A stretch of 64,000 nt of DNA from Clostridiales bacterium (GTDB lineage: Bacteria > Bacillota > Clostridia > Saccharofermentanales > Saccharofermentanaceae), in the NCBI GenBank assembly GCA_017428155.1, contig JAFRRJ010000020.1, forward strand, positions 62,001 to 126,000, written 5' to 3'. Below, one piece after another: positions 54,580 to 63,987 of this stretch. The translations under genes and the position numbers were made by a program. The notes under the pieces were generated by a model. That model had not been told where the DNA came from. It ran no database searches and saw only the letters and a program-made list of their open reading frames with translations. Numbering within the stretch: position 1 is the first letter of the stretch; every line of letters begins with the position of its first letter.

Positions 54580-55382
54580 GAATTGCAAAAAAGCTCGTAC
54601 CCGATATCTACCTCGGACTGCTCCTCATATTCATCTATCTGCCTATCGCGGTGCTTATCGTATATTCATTCAATAAGCTGCCGAAGTCATTCATCTGGGG
54701 CGGATTTACATTCGATAACTATAAGAGTCTTTTCAAAGGTTCTGAAGGAAGCGGTATCCTCGAATCACTATTGGAGACACTTAAAGTCGCATCGATCGCA
54801 GCTTTTGCATCGACGGTTTTCGGAGTTTTAAGCTCATTAGGTCTTGCGTACCTTAACAAGAAGCTTCAGGGCTTGGCGATGACGATGACATATGTGCCGA
54901 ACGTTATGCCCGACCTCGTTACCGGTATCTCGTTCATGCTCCTGTTCTCTTTCCTGGGTGTCCAGAAGAGTGAGTTCACGCTTATAATGTCGCACATCGC
55001 ACTCTGCGTGCCTTTTGCGATTCTCTCGATAAGTCCGAAGATAAGGCAGCTCGACAAGAGTCTCACGGAAGCAGCCATGGACCTTGGCGCCACAAGATTC
55101 CAGACCTTAAGGCTGGTCATAATACCCGAGATCATGCCGGGCATCCTGTCCTCGCTCCTTCTTACATTTACGCTTTCAATAGACGACTATCTTATAAGTA
55201 ACTTTAACGTTGACAGTTCCATCCAGACACTGCCCATGATGATCTATTCCATGGCAAAGCTCGGCGTTAATCCGAAGATGAATGCTCTTACGACATTAAT
55301 GTTCGGCGCAGTTCTGATCCTTATGGTATTATCCAATCTGTCGTCGTTTAAGAAAGCAAAGCCGGTTTCAGGCAAAAGATAA
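54576..55382 (+). CDS. potC: Spermidine/putrescine ABC permease
   Basis: A 268-residue second permease of normal PotC length with six helices. The N-terminus has ILIYLPIAVLI-type sequence, and the coupling loop is [22 protein letters not shown] near 168-190. The LSIDDYLISNF segment is characteristic of PotC. It overlaps potB by four bases (ATGA) and pairs with it in the membrane. Confidence 0.9.
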   Translation: MRIAKKLVPDIYLGLLLIFIYLPIAVLIVYSFNKLPKSFIWGGFTFDNYKSLFKGSEGSGILESLLETLKVASIAAFASTVFGVLSSLGLAYLNKKLQGLAMTMTYVPNVMPDLVTGISFMLLFSFLGVQKSEFTLIMSHIALCVPFAILSISPKIRQLDKSLTEAAMDLGATRFQTLRLVIIPEIMPGILSSLLLTFTLSIDDYLISNFNVDSSIQTLPMMIYSMAKLGVNPKMNALTTLMFGAVLILMVLSNLSSFKKAKPVSGKR

Positions 55383-55470
55383 GTTACAGCAGGATACCGC
55401 GGCGGGGTTCTTTTCGCGCACGGGGAAAAAGAAAAGAAATATAAAAAGTGCATAAAAGGAGAGTAAAGAA

Positions 55471-56580
55471 ATGAACAGGAACGTAAGGAAAGTAATTGCT
55501 TCTTTAACAGCGCTCGTTATGGCAGGTTCGGTTATTCTGTCATGCGGATGCTCAAAGAAGCAGCAGCTCGTCATCTACAACTGGGGCGAGTACATCGCTG
55601 AGGACACGATCGCTAAGTTTGAAGCCAAGTATCCCCAGTACGATGTAGTCTACAGGACTTTTGAGACAAACGAGACGATGTATCCTAACCTTGCAAACGG
55701 TTATGATGTTATCATTCCTTCCGAATATATGGTCTGCCGTCTTATCGAGGAAGACTGGGTACAGCCCCTTGAATGGAGCAAGCTTTCCAATGTCGAGAAG
55801 TACATGGATCCCATGTTCCGCGAAGTTACTTACACAGATGACGCAACAATCTCCGGCGAAGTTCTTGATTACGCAGTTCCTTATATGTACTGCACGGTAG
55901 GTCTTGTATACGATGCGAACAAGGTTGAGCTGCCTGAAGGAACAACCGATCCTGCGGTCATCTGGGATATCCTTTTTGATACGGAAAGCGGCTTCAGCAT
56001 CGGCATGTACGATTCCATGCGTGAATCTATCGGCACAGCTTTGAATTATCTCGGCTACTCAATTAACTCCATGGACGAAGGCGAGCTCTCTCAGGCACTC
56101 GAACTCCTTATCTCGCAGAAGAGCGCCCTTCATCCTGCATACGGTGTAGATAACCTCAAGGACAAGATGGCGGCAGGCGAACTCGATGCATCGATCGCAT
56201 GGTCCGGTGACCATATCGTAATGCTCGACAGAGTCGAGGAATTAGGCAACGACGACATTGATCTCCGGTTCGTTCTTCCTGAGGGTTCCAACTGGTCTGT
56301 AGACATGATGTGTGTTCCCACAAACTGCAAGAACTATGACGGTGCAATGGAGTTTATCAATTTCATGTACGATCCTGAGATCGCACTCGAGAACTGCGAA
56401 TACGTAGGTTATTCAACACCTAACACGGCAGCAAAGGATATGCTTGATCCTGAGGTATCCGGCAACAAGTATTACTATCCTGATGCAGAAGTCTTCAATT
56501 CTCTGGAAGTATACTACACCTCCGATTCACTGGAAGAGAAGTATACTGAGATCTGGAATACAGTAAAGGCGAGCGCATAA
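55471..56580 (+). CDS. potD: Spermidine/putrescine-binding lipoprotein
   Basis: A 369-residue extracellular binding protein. The signal peptide ends at a lipobox-like LSCGC (Cys25 or Cys27). QLVIYNWGEYIAEDTI follows, the hallmark N-terminus of PotD/PotF, with the Trp that contacts the polyamine. YDVIIPSEYMV and IAWSGDHIVM match other binding-site segments. AAAGGAGAG precedes the ATG, 88 bases after potC. Putrescine versus spermidine preference cannot be read off. Confidence 0.9.
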   Translation: MNRNVRKVIASLTALVMAGSVILSCGCSKKQQLVIYNWGEYIAEDTIAKFEAKYPQYDVVYRTFETNETMYPNLANGYDVIIPSEYMVCRLIEEDWVQPLEWSKLSNVEKYMDPMFREVTYTDDATISGEVLDYAVPYMYCTVGLVYDANKVELPEGTTDPAVIWDILFDTESGFSIGMYDSMRESIGTALNYLGYSINSMDEGELSQALELLISQKSALHPAYGVDNLKDKMAAGELDASIAWSGDHIVMLDRVEELGNDDIDLRFVLPEGSNWSVDMMCVPTNCKNYDGAMEFINFMYDPEIALENCEYVGYSTPNTAAKDMLDPEVSGNKYYYPDAEVFNSLEVYYTSDSLEEKYTEIWNTVKASA

Positions 56581-56604
56581 GCTCAATTTTATTCCTTATC
56601 AGTC

Positions 56605-56640
56605 GGACCGCACTCTTAGCCGGAGTGCGGTCCATTTTTA
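56605..56640 (+). terminator. Terminator of the pot operon
   Basis: A perfect 11-bp stem GGACCGCACTC/GAGTGCGGTCC with a 7-base loop, then ATTTTTA. Confidence 0.92.
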
Positions 56641-56668
56641 TATGGTCTGCCCTGTTTTTCACATCCCA

Positions 56669-56705
56669 AAATAAAAACTGTCCCGAAGCATTTGCTTTGA
56701 GACAG
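56669..56705 (-). terminator. Terminator of proB
   Basis: On the minus strand CTGTC pairs with GACAG and AAGCA with TGCTT inside it, followed by TTTTTATTTT. Confidence 0.7.
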
Positions 56706-56739
56706 CCTGTTTAACAATGTTAAATCGCGAAAAAACAAC

Positions 56740-57558
56740 TTACTGTGCAGCGAAGAACGTTCCGACGTCGTCCTGATCGATGATCTTCTCCAAGACCTGG
56801 ACACCTGCGCCGTCAGCTATTACACCCATGATACCGTTCTCGGTTACCTTGCTCATGGCCGTGATCTTTGTAGCCATTCCTCCGGTTCCGAGCCAGGAAC
56901 CCTTGCCCGATGTGAAGTCGAGCATTTCAGGTGTGACTTTATCAACATAGGAGATGCGCTCAGCGTCAGGGTTCTCGCGCGGGTTGGCATCGTAGAGGCC
57001 GTCAACGTCGGAGAGGATGACGAGGAGGTCGGCATTGGCAAGGCATGCAACGTCAGCGGACAATGTGTCGTTGTCACCGAAGGTGCCGTTATGCATGATC
57101 TCCGTTGTTGATACGGAGTCATTCTCATTGATGACGGGGATTATCCTCATCTCGAGCAAAGTCTCGATAGTATTGGTTACATTTGCTCTCGTGAGCTTGT
57201 CCGTGATGCCGTCCTTGGTGAGGAGGATCTGGCCGCAGCGGTAGGAATACTCGGAAAAGCTTCTTGCATAAGCATTCATGAGCTCACATTGACCAACAGA
57301 AGCGATAGCCTGCTTCTCACGTGTAGAGGTCGGGCGCTCCTTGAGATCAAGATAACCGATGCCTACACCGATCGCGCCGGAACTTACAAGGAGAACCTCT
57401 TTGCCGCGGTTCATGAGGTCAGAGATGGAACGGCAGAGCCTGTCGATATTGCCGAGGTTCATTTTGCCGTTATCGTAAGTGAGGGTAGAAGTGCCTACCT
57501 TGACGACGATTCTTTTCGCAAAATTTACGGGATTGCGCGATCCGCTGTATTTGCTCAA
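56740..57558 (-). CDS. proB: Glutamate 5-kinase, short form without PUA domain
   Basis: A 272-residue amino-acid kinase that phosphorylates glutamate for proline synthesis. RIVVKVGTSTLT, LVSSGAIGVGIGYL, VINENDSVST, FGDNDTLSADVA and SDVDGLYDANP are the conserved phosphate and substrate motifs. E. coli ProB has a C-terminal PUA domain; it is missing here, as in many Bacillota. No proA is adjacent; the nearest upstream gene on the strand is the penicillin-binding protein, 99 bases away. AAGGAGAT precedes the ATG. Confidence 0.88.
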   Translation of the reverse strand: MSKYSGSRNPVNFAKRIVVKVGTSTLTYDNGKMNLGNIDRLCRSISDLMNRGKEVLLVSSGAIGVGIGYLDLKERPTSTREKQAIASVGQCELMNAYARSFSEYSYRCGQILLTKDGITDKLTRANVTNTIETLLEMRIIPVINENDSVSTTEIMHNGTFGDNDTLSADVACLANADLLVILSDVDGLYDANPRENPDAERISYVDKVTPEMLDFTSGKGSWLGTGGMATKITAMSKVTENGIMGVIADGAGVQVLEKIIDQDDVGTFFAAQ

Positions 57559-57657
57559 ATTAGATCTCCTTAACCATATTAATAATCAGACCAAACAAGA
57601 ATAAACTCTTGCGGTGCAAAATGCAAGGAATGTATCTATCTTCTTATAAAGAAAAGA

Positions 57658-60003
57658 TCAGTGGGGCTGATTCGGATCAGGCCCCGGTCCCTGCCCCTGA
57701 CCGTTCGGGTTATTCGGATCTTCCGGTCCCGGAGGAGTAATAGTCGGTTCAGGTGTAGGTGTTGCCACATGGATCGGACACGGGTTGCTGTCCTTGGGAC
57801 ACAGAGAGCTTCCTGATACAAAGTAATCCGTATAGATCTTGGCTTTGGCTTCACGGCAGGCGTCTGTGGGATAGTATCCGGAAGAGCAGACGGAAGCAGT
57901 GACTATCGTATCCGGCTTGCTGAATGAGGCACCGGGAAGATCCTCGTGGATCTCATTCATGCAGTGCATCCAGATCTTTACAGCTCCCGAGAAGTCACAG
58001 GACGGCACATGAGTCTGCTTAAGCCTGTTATCGTAGCCATACCAGACGGCAGCCGTGTAGTACGGGGTAAAGCCGCAGAACCACTTGTCGATATTATCTG
58101 AAGTGGTACCTGTCTTGCCTGCCGTATCGATGTGTTCACCGTCTGAATTCTCGATCTGGCCTCCGAAATTGGAAGGCACACCGTTGGTTACGACACCTTT
58201 TAAGATATCGCCTAAGAAGAAGCATGTCTCATCAGAGTAAACGCGGTAGCTTATAGGCTCGGATTTGCAGATGATATTGCCTTCGGAATCAAGGACCTGT
58301 GTATATGCGTACGGCTCCGTATAGGTGCCGCCGGCAGCGAAGGTGTGATAAGCGGCTGCCATCTCGAGCGTCGTCATACCGTTCGTAAAACCGCCGACTG
58401 ACTGCGAAGGATAGGCTCCCTCATCTGTCCTGTCTATTCCGACCTGCTTAAGATACCAGAGAGCCGTATCTCCGCCGACATTCGTCCAGAGTTCTGCGGC
58501 TATCGTGTTAAGCGAGTTGACGAGAGCGGTCCTGATGGTTACGGCACCTGAATAAGAACGGCTGTAGTTAACAGGCCAGTCTATATTGGGATGTGAAGGG
58601 TCAAGGTGCTTCGGCTCATCAATATAGATCGTGGCTGGAGCAATGATGCCCATCTCAAATGCCGGGGCATACTCAAGCAAAGGCTTGATCGATGAACCCG
58701 GATTACGTCTGGTGGATACTGCACGGTTCCATGAATTGTTCATGGTCTTCTCGCCGTAACCGCCCTGCATCGCTGCAATAGCGCCGGTGTTGTTATTAAT
58801 GACGACCATCGAAGCATTCGGTTTCTCAGGATAATCTGCTATAAGATCAGGGTCGCTCTGGAACAGATCCTGCATCTGGAAGGCTTCGTCCAGCACCGCC
58901 TGTGTATCAGGTTCGAGTGTAGTATAGATATGGTAGCCTCTGTTATAGACAAGTGACGAAGCAAGACCTCTTGAGATACCTCTTGCCTGCGCAAGATCGC
59001 CAACGACCTCTGATATTGCATACTCCGTGAAGTATGAATTGACTGTAGTGCTGCGGTCCGTATTTCTCTGGCGGAATTCGAGTTCCGTATTAAGAGCGTC
59101 CTCGTACTCCTCCTCTGTGATCATGCCGAGTTCATACATCTTGCCCAATATGATCCTCATTCTTCTCTGGGCGTTTCTTCTGCCTGTCTCCCTTAAAGGA
59201 TTGTAATAAGAAGGGCTCTTGGGAAGTCCTGCGATAAGTGCGCATTCAGGAAGAGTAAGCTCCGAGGCATTCTTTCCGAAGTAATTCATTGCTGCAGACT
59301 GGACACCTACATAGTTGTTGCCCATCGGCGCAAGGTTTATATAGAGCTCAAGGATCTCATCCTTTGTAAGGCTCTGCTCAAGTGTCATGGCGGAGAACCA
59401 TTCCTGAACTTTACGCGATGTGGAGTGTTCGTCCTGACCGCTTATGAGCTTAACTGTCTGCTGTGTGATCGTTGAGCCGCCGTGTGTAGCTGAACCGCCG
59501 TTGGCGATAGCTGAAAGGAGCGCACTTCCGATACGCTTGATATCTATTCCCGAATGCTCGCGGAAACGCTCATCCTCGATGGCGATTATGGCGTCGTCAA
59601 GGTAAGTGTTCTTGATGGCACTGTAGGAAACATAGATCCTGTCGACGTTTTCAGAGCCTGTGAGCTTTGCGATCTGGTTATTCTCGCTGTCATATACGAA
59701 TGAAGTCTGTGATTCCTCGGCTGAAGTGAGGTCTCCTATGGAAAGAGGCTTGGTGGTGGATGCGTAGCCTAAGAGCATTCCCGCACCGAAGCCGCCGAAT
59801 GTGAAGCATAAGCAAAGGAGAGCAACAACAACGACTCTTACGATATCGCCGATAAAGCCGGCTGCTTCATGAGTCCAGCTGCGGTTAAAACCTGTCCTTG
59901 TGGGCTTGCCCTTGAGCTGGCTTCTGAGTTCGTCGGCAAGAGCACTGTTCTCAGGTGCTACGGGTCTTGTTGTTCTCTGTTTTTTATCGTTGCTCTGAGG
60001 CAA
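57658..60003 (-). CDS. Class A penicillin-binding protein (PBP1A type)
   Basis: A 781-residue bifunctional peptidoglycan synthase. A cytoplasmic N-tail is followed by a membrane helix at about 52-80. The glycosyltransferase domain has EDERFREHSGIDIKRI and GGSTITQQTVKLI. The transpeptidase has RNPGSSIKPL (nucleophile Ser), NSLNTIA and AGKTGTTSD. A Pro/Gly/Asn-rich tail ends the protein. The start is TTG at 60003, preceded at eight bases by AAGGAG; no ATG competes. It is divergent from the methyltransferase gene. Confidence 0.88.
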   Translation of the reverse strand: MPQSNDKKQRTTRPVAPENSALADELRSQLKGKPTRTGFNRSWTHEAAGFIGDIVRVVVVALLCLCFTFGGFGAGMLLGYASTTKPLSIGDLTSAEESQTSFVYDSENNQIAKLTGSENVDRIYVSYSAIKNTYLDDAIIAIEDERFREHSGIDIKRIGSALLSAIANGGSATHGGSTITQQTVKLISGQDEHSTSRKVQEWFSAMTLEQSLTKDEILELYINLAPMGNNYVGVQSAAMNYFGKNASELTLPECALIAGLPKSPSYYNPLRETGRRNAQRRMRIILGKMYELGMITEEEYEDALNTELEFRQRNTDRSTTVNSYFTEYAISEVVGDLAQARGISRGLASSLVYNRGYHIYTTLEPDTQAVLDEAFQMQDLFQSDPDLIADYPEKPNASMVVINNNTGAIAAMQGGYGEKTMNNSWNRAVSTRRNPGSSIKPLLEYAPAFEMGIIAPATIYIDEPKHLDPSHPNIDWPVNYSRSYSGAVTIRTALVNSLNTIAAELWTNVGGDTALWYLKQVGIDRTDEGAYPSQSVGGFTNGMTTLEMAAAYHTFAAGGTYTEPYAYTQVLDSEGNIICKSEPISYRVYSDETCFFLGDILKGVVTNGVPSNFGGQIENSDGEHIDTAGKTGTTSDNIDKWFCGFTPYYTAAVWYGYDNRLKQTHVPSCDFSGAVKIWMHCMNEIHEDLPGASFSKPDTIVTASVCSSGYYPTDACREAKAKIYTDYFVSGSSLCPKDSNPCPIHVATPTPEPTITPPGPEDPNNPNGQGQGPGPDPNQPH

Positions 60004-60070
60004 GATAACATCTCCTTTATAGAAAATTCTCTTAATTTTACCACGACTTTGCTATTATTAGATTACTATT

Positions 60071-61483
60071 ATGAGGCAAAGCTTGAGAGCGGGGATCCAC
60101 TATTTGGAACATATAGAAGTAACGGTTACGGCATTGGGAAGCGAGGGACAGGGCATTGGATCCCTTCCTTCCGGCAAGACCTGCTTTGTGCCGGGAGTAT
60201 TCCCCGGAGAGAAATGCATTTGCGTCATCGAGAGCGAGACGGCAAAATATGCACTTTGCCATGCGCTGGAATTACTTGAGCAGTCACCTGACAGAACAGC
60301 CCCGTTCAGAACCGCTGATGAAGTGAGCGGCGGTCTTCCCCTTGCATGCCTGTCATATAAGGCCCAGCTTGAATTCAAACAAAACCGCGTAAGGGAATGC
60401 CTCTTGAGGATCGGAGGTCTTGATCAGGCCTTGCTTGATGAGGTATTAAGACCTGTTACAGGAGCAGAAAACCCCGGAAGATACAGAAATCACATGCAGT
60501 ATGCAATAAGGCAGGGGAAGATAGGGCTTTTATGCAGCAGATCCGATGAGCTTGGATCTTACGATGGCGGACTTATAGAGTATGAGATATTCGGGAAGAT
60601 AACAGATGCCGCGGAAGAGGTTTTCGGGCGCGCGCCGACAAGGATCTTCGGAGGACTGGTACTAAGAGGTTCCGAGAGGACAAAGGAGATCCTTGCAGCG
60701 TTCGTGAGTTCTTCTTCCCAGCCCCACGAAGTTGTTATCAGGGACGCGAGAAACTATTTTGCCTCGACAGGCCTTTGCAATGCATTTAAGCGCGTCTGTG
60801 AAGAAAACGGCTTTAAGCTTAACGGGCTTCTCTTAAGGATCAGTCCTGATAAGACCTCGAAAAGGACCAGGACCGGCACAAGAGCAATAATCGAAGGTGT
60901 TGACTATTACGATGAGATATTCTGCGGCAGAAGGCTCAGGATCAAAGCCGGATCGTTCTTCCAGGTCAATACCGTTCAGGCCGAAAAGCTTGCGGAGAAA
61001 GCCTCCGCATCGTGCAGCAGCGCCAAGGTGATCTATGACCTTTACTGCGGATGCGGCACGCTTGGCCTTGCGGTGAAAAGGCAGGGCCAGAACCTGTTCG
61101 GCATCGAAGTCGTTCCAGAGGCTGTGCAGTCTGCAAAGATCAACCGTGCTCTGGCACTTCCGGAAGATGAAGCATCAGAGTGCGAATTCGTTTGCAGGGA
61201 TGTACTTAAGACAGACTTCTCTTCGCTCATAAAGAAAGGCGGAATACTGCCGCCTGACTCTATAATCGTTGATCCTCCCCGCAAAGGTCTTGATATCGGA
61301 GTTATAAAGAAAATACTTGAACTGAAGGCACCGTCTGTCTGTTATATAAGCTGCGATCCTGCGACGCTTGCAAGAGACCTTAAGATGCTTTCAAGAGAAT
61401 ATAAGATCAATGAGATAACGCCTGTTGATCTCTTCCCGAATGCGAGCCATATTGAGACAGTGGTAAGCCTGTCATATAAATGA
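60071..61483 (+). CDS. 23S rRNA (uracil-5-)-methyltransferase, RumA/RlmD-like
   Basis: A 470-residue SAM-dependent RNA methyltransferase. A TRAM domain is at about 14-65. The catalytic half has FFQVNTVQAEKL, LYCGCGTLGL (SAM site), VDPPRKGLD, YISCDPATLARDL with the nucleophile Cys, and FPNASHIETV. The CxxxxxCGGC iron-sulfur cluster that normally precedes LSYxAQLEFKQ is missing; only one Cys remains in GGLPLACLSY. It should make m5U in 23S rRNA, at one or two sites. The ATG at 60071 lacks a ribosome site; a TTG at 60101 preceded by GAGAGCGGGG is an alternative start. Confidence 0.8.
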   Translation: MRQSLRAGIHYLEHIEVTVTALGSEGQGIGSLPSGKTCFVPGVFPGEKCICVIESETAKYALCHALELLEQSPDRTAPFRTADEVSGGLPLACLSYKAQLEFKQNRVRECLLRIGGLDQALLDEVLRPVTGAENPGRYRNHMQYAIRQGKIGLLCSRSDELGSYDGGLIEYEIFGKITDAAEEVFGRAPTRIFGGLVLRGSERTKEILAAFVSSSSQPHEVVIRDARNYFASTGLCNAFKRVCEENGFKLNGLLLRISPDKTSKRTRTGTRAIIEGVDYYDEIFCGRRLRIKAGSFFQVNTVQAEKLAEKASASCSSAKVIYDLYCGCGTLGLAVKRQGQNLFGIEVVPEAVQSAKINRALALPEDEASECEFVCRDVLKTDFSSLIKKGGILPPDSIIVDPPRKGLDIGVIKKILELKAPSVCYISCDPATLARDLKMLSREYKINEITPVDLFPNASHIETVVSLSYK

Positions 61484-61506
61484 TCCGTTAAGAGAGGTGA
61501 CGGCAT

Positions 61507-62106
61507 ATGATAAAGAACGTAGTGCTAGACATGGGAAATGTCCTTCTGGACTTTAATCCGGATTATATTCTGGATCTTTTCTGCTCTTCCGAAGAGGAAA
61601 AGGACATCATCAACAGGGAACTGTTTAACGGACCGGAATGGCAGCTTGGAGATAAGGGCGAGATAAAGGATAAGGACAGATATGATCTTGTGAAGGCAAG
61701 AGTCCCTGTAAAATACCATGAGGCGCTTAAGAAATGTGCGGACCGGTGGGATATCTGCATGGATCCTTTGGAAGGTGCGGAAGAGTTCTGCCGTTATGTA
61801 AAGGACAGCGGGTATAAGATCTTTGTGTTATCGAATGCAAGCGATTTGTTCTATAAGTATTTTCCGAAGTTCCTGCCGCTGGATTTTTTCGACGGCGTAT
61901 TCGTATCATCCGATTATCTGATGCTTAAGCCTGACATAGCGATCTACAGAAAGTTTCTTAATGAATACGGACTTAAAGCTGAGGAATGTCTCTTCATAGA
62001 CGACAGGGAAGCTAACGTTAAAGGCGCGGAAACAGCAGGAATGAACACATTCTGTTTCAAAGGGGATTATGCTAAGATCAGGGAACTGCTCGATTCCAGG
62101 AAGTAA
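61507..62106 (+). CDS. HAD-superfamily phosphatase (YihX-like)
   Basis: A 199-residue HAD subfamily IA hydrolase. Motif I is VVLDMGNVLLDF, with the nucleophile Asp8 and the Gly-Asn-Val pattern of the YihX group. Motif II is FVLSNAS, the motif III lysine lies in LMLKPD, and motif IV is LFIDDREANV. YihX-type enzymes remove phosphate from sugar phosphates such as glucose 1-phosphate. AGAGAGGTGA precedes the ATG; the gene follows the methyltransferase by 23 bases. Confidence 0.85.
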   Translation: MIKNVVLDMGNVLLDFNPDYILDLFCSSEEEKDIINRELFNGPEWQLGDKGEIKDKDRYDLVKARVPVKYHEALKKCADRWDICMDPLEGAEEFCRYVKDSGYKIFVLSNASDLFYKYFPKFLPLDFFDGVFVSSDYLMLKPDIAIYRKFLNEYGLKAEECLFIDDREANVKGAETAGMNTFCFKGDYAKIRELLDSRK

Positions 62107-62121
62107 AGGGAGGTATTTCAC

Positions 62122-62934
62122 ATGTCAAAAATCTATTTATATAACTTCTTTGCCAATGTATATATATTTTTGCCTTTGGCAGTCGCAGTTGCACTCATTA
62201 TAATCGGCATCATTATAATTGCGTGCAGGGTAAAACAGACCAATTTCCTTGGTCTGTACGTACTGATTCCTGCAGCTGCATCATTGTTGTATGACATATC
62301 CTGTATCGGGATGCGTTATTTCGGCGACTATGAGAAATATGCCAAGCTCATAACGCCGTCGTCAGCCGTGAGTTCCATCGGTACGCTTGCCGGTACTTTT
62401 TTCCTATGTTTATTCATACACAAGAAATACGGAAACAAATTCATCTACATTCCGTTGATGCTGACACCTGTTATAGTAACGGCTGCCACCAGTATTACGG
62501 TTGGGGTTCTCAACAGAACCGTAAGTCAGAGTATTACTTCGGGAATTAGAATTATTTATTGGCAATCGATGTCATCTGTAATATTGGGTTTTGTTGGGGG
62601 AATTGTCTCAACGGTTTTTGTCGTCCTGGCATTCTACAGGAATAAAGACAAAGAGACTGTAATTCCCAAAGCATGGCTTGTCGAGTTGATCGTGTTCATC
62701 TGCAGTGCGTTTTATGAGTTCTTTCAGATCTTTTACTATGGCGTGAATATTGCTTCGGGCGGAGCCTATGAGTACGATGTTCACGGCGGGAGCGCTTTTT
62801 TCGGAGACTGGTTTCAGATATCGGAAAAGATCTCCGTATTCTTTAGCATAGCTAATACACTTGTTGAACTCATTTTCCCTGTCTATGTGCTTATAATGGT
62901 CTGCAAGGCAAGGCGCAGGCCGGAACTTGAGTAA
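62122..62934 (+). CDS. Integral membrane protein, unknown function
   Basis: A 270-residue protein with about seven hydrophobic helices (near 12-34, 42-62, 85-106, 113-137, 150-180, 200-218, 245-262). Short loops and a cationic C-terminus (CKARRRPELE) suggest that the C-end is inside. No motif was recognised. GGGAGG precedes the ATG, 16 bases after the HAD gene. Base composition is slightly more AT-rich than the neighbours. Confidence 0.6.
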   Translation: MSKIYLYNFFANVYIFLPLAVAVALIIIGIIIIACRVKQTNFLGLYVLIPAAASLLYDISCIGMRYFGDYEKYAKLITPSSAVSSIGTLAGTFFLCLFIHKKYGNKFIYIPLMLTPVIVTAATSITVGVLNRTVSQSITSGIRIIYWQSMSSVILGFVGGIVSTVFVVLAFYRNKDKETVIPKAWLVELIVFICSAFYEFFQIFYYGVNIASGGAYEYDVHGGSAFFGDWFQISEKISVFFSIANTLVELIFPVYVLIMVCKARRRPELE

Positions 62935-62978
62935 CCATAAGGATCATTTTTTGAGTTATTTAATTAGGGGGATAACAC

Positions 62979-63959
62979 ATGAATCTTATAGACGTATTGG
63001 ATAATGCAGTAACAGTAAACGGTCACCTTCTGGAGTTCCCGCTTTCTTATGATGAGATCAAGGCTGCGCTCGGTGAGGCAAGGCTTGAAGAGAATAACTT
63101 TATATATGATGATCTCGGCCTTGAATTTGAGGGCTCACCTGCTTTCCTCAGCAATCTCAAAAAGAAAAAAGCGTTTAAGGATAAAGATCACATTATCATC
63201 TCACTGACGCTGTATGTTACGGGTAATAATATCTTCTCCAAAGATCAGAAACCCGCAAAGAACTATGAGGGCGGCCTTACTGTATTAGGTCAGAAGATAG
63301 ATCAGTGTAAGTCATACAGGTCTCCGGGCGGGTATGGTTACTGTCCGCTTATAAAGAATGAGGGAAAAGAAAAGGTATGGCTCCATGTCCACACATCGAT
63401 ATATACAGATGATGAACTGCCTTTCTACGACGGGGACCGTTTACTGAAAGATGTTTGCATCACCTATGAACCTGAGAGGCCGAAAAGCAACGAGAACTAC
63501 AACATTGTGGTACCTGATGAGGATTGCCTTGTATTCGATACCTTTAACTTCAAACTGGCAGTCGTAAACGAGCTCATGTATAACAGGGAAGTCCTGAAGC
63601 CATACTTCGACATCTACGATTATATGGCTTTCAAGAAGGCTAACTGGAATCTTGAAACAGACAAAAACGTCAGGGCAGCCGTGAATTTCTTCAAGGAATT
63701 ACCCGTTCCGGCAAGACTTGCAGATCTCGTGACTGAGATAAACATGGACGGCTCTGATGACATATATATGCAGATAGCTCCTGAATGGGATGGCAGCGAT
63801 GGCAGATTCGATTTTTACAAGCTTACGGAATCTGAACTTAAGCAATTTAAGAATCTTAAGAAGATGCAGATCTTCGGCAACAGCAATGACGTTGCCAAAC
63901 TCAAGAAGATGTGCGCCCCGCTTGGCATTGAGGTCGAACCGCTGGTTGTTATAGAGTAG
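62979..63959 (+). CDS. Hypothetical cytoplasmic protein (DUF7738/DUF6892-like)
   Basis: A 326-residue soluble protein. The N-terminus (LLEFPLSYDEIKAALGEARL) looks like a short domain that appears in many gut Bacteroidota and Clostridia hypotheticals. The middle (FNFKLAVVNELMYNREVLKPYFDIYDY) matches what I recall of DUF6892, and the C-terminal 60 residues resemble a small ferredoxin-like unit. The family call is from memory and not secure. TTAGGGGG-like bases precede the ATG. No function is known. Confidence 0.55.
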   Translation: MNLIDVLDNAVTVNGHLLEFPLSYDEIKAALGEARLEENNFIYDDLGLEFEGSPAFLSNLKKKKAFKDKDHIIISLTLYVTGNNIFSKDQKPAKNYEGGLTVLGQKIDQCKSYRSPGGYGYCPLIKNEGKEKVWLHVHTSIYTDDELPFYDGDRLLKDVCITYEPERPKSNENYNIVVPDEDCLVFDTFNFKLAVVNELMYNREVLKPYFDIYDYMAFKKANWNLETDKNVRAAVNFFKELPVPARLADLVTEINMDGSDDIYMQIAPEWDGSDGRFDFYKLTESELKQFKNLKKMQIFGNSNDVAKLKKMCAPLGIEVEPLVVIE

Positions 63960-63987
63960 TTCTGACTTCAGACATAAGGGGATAATC

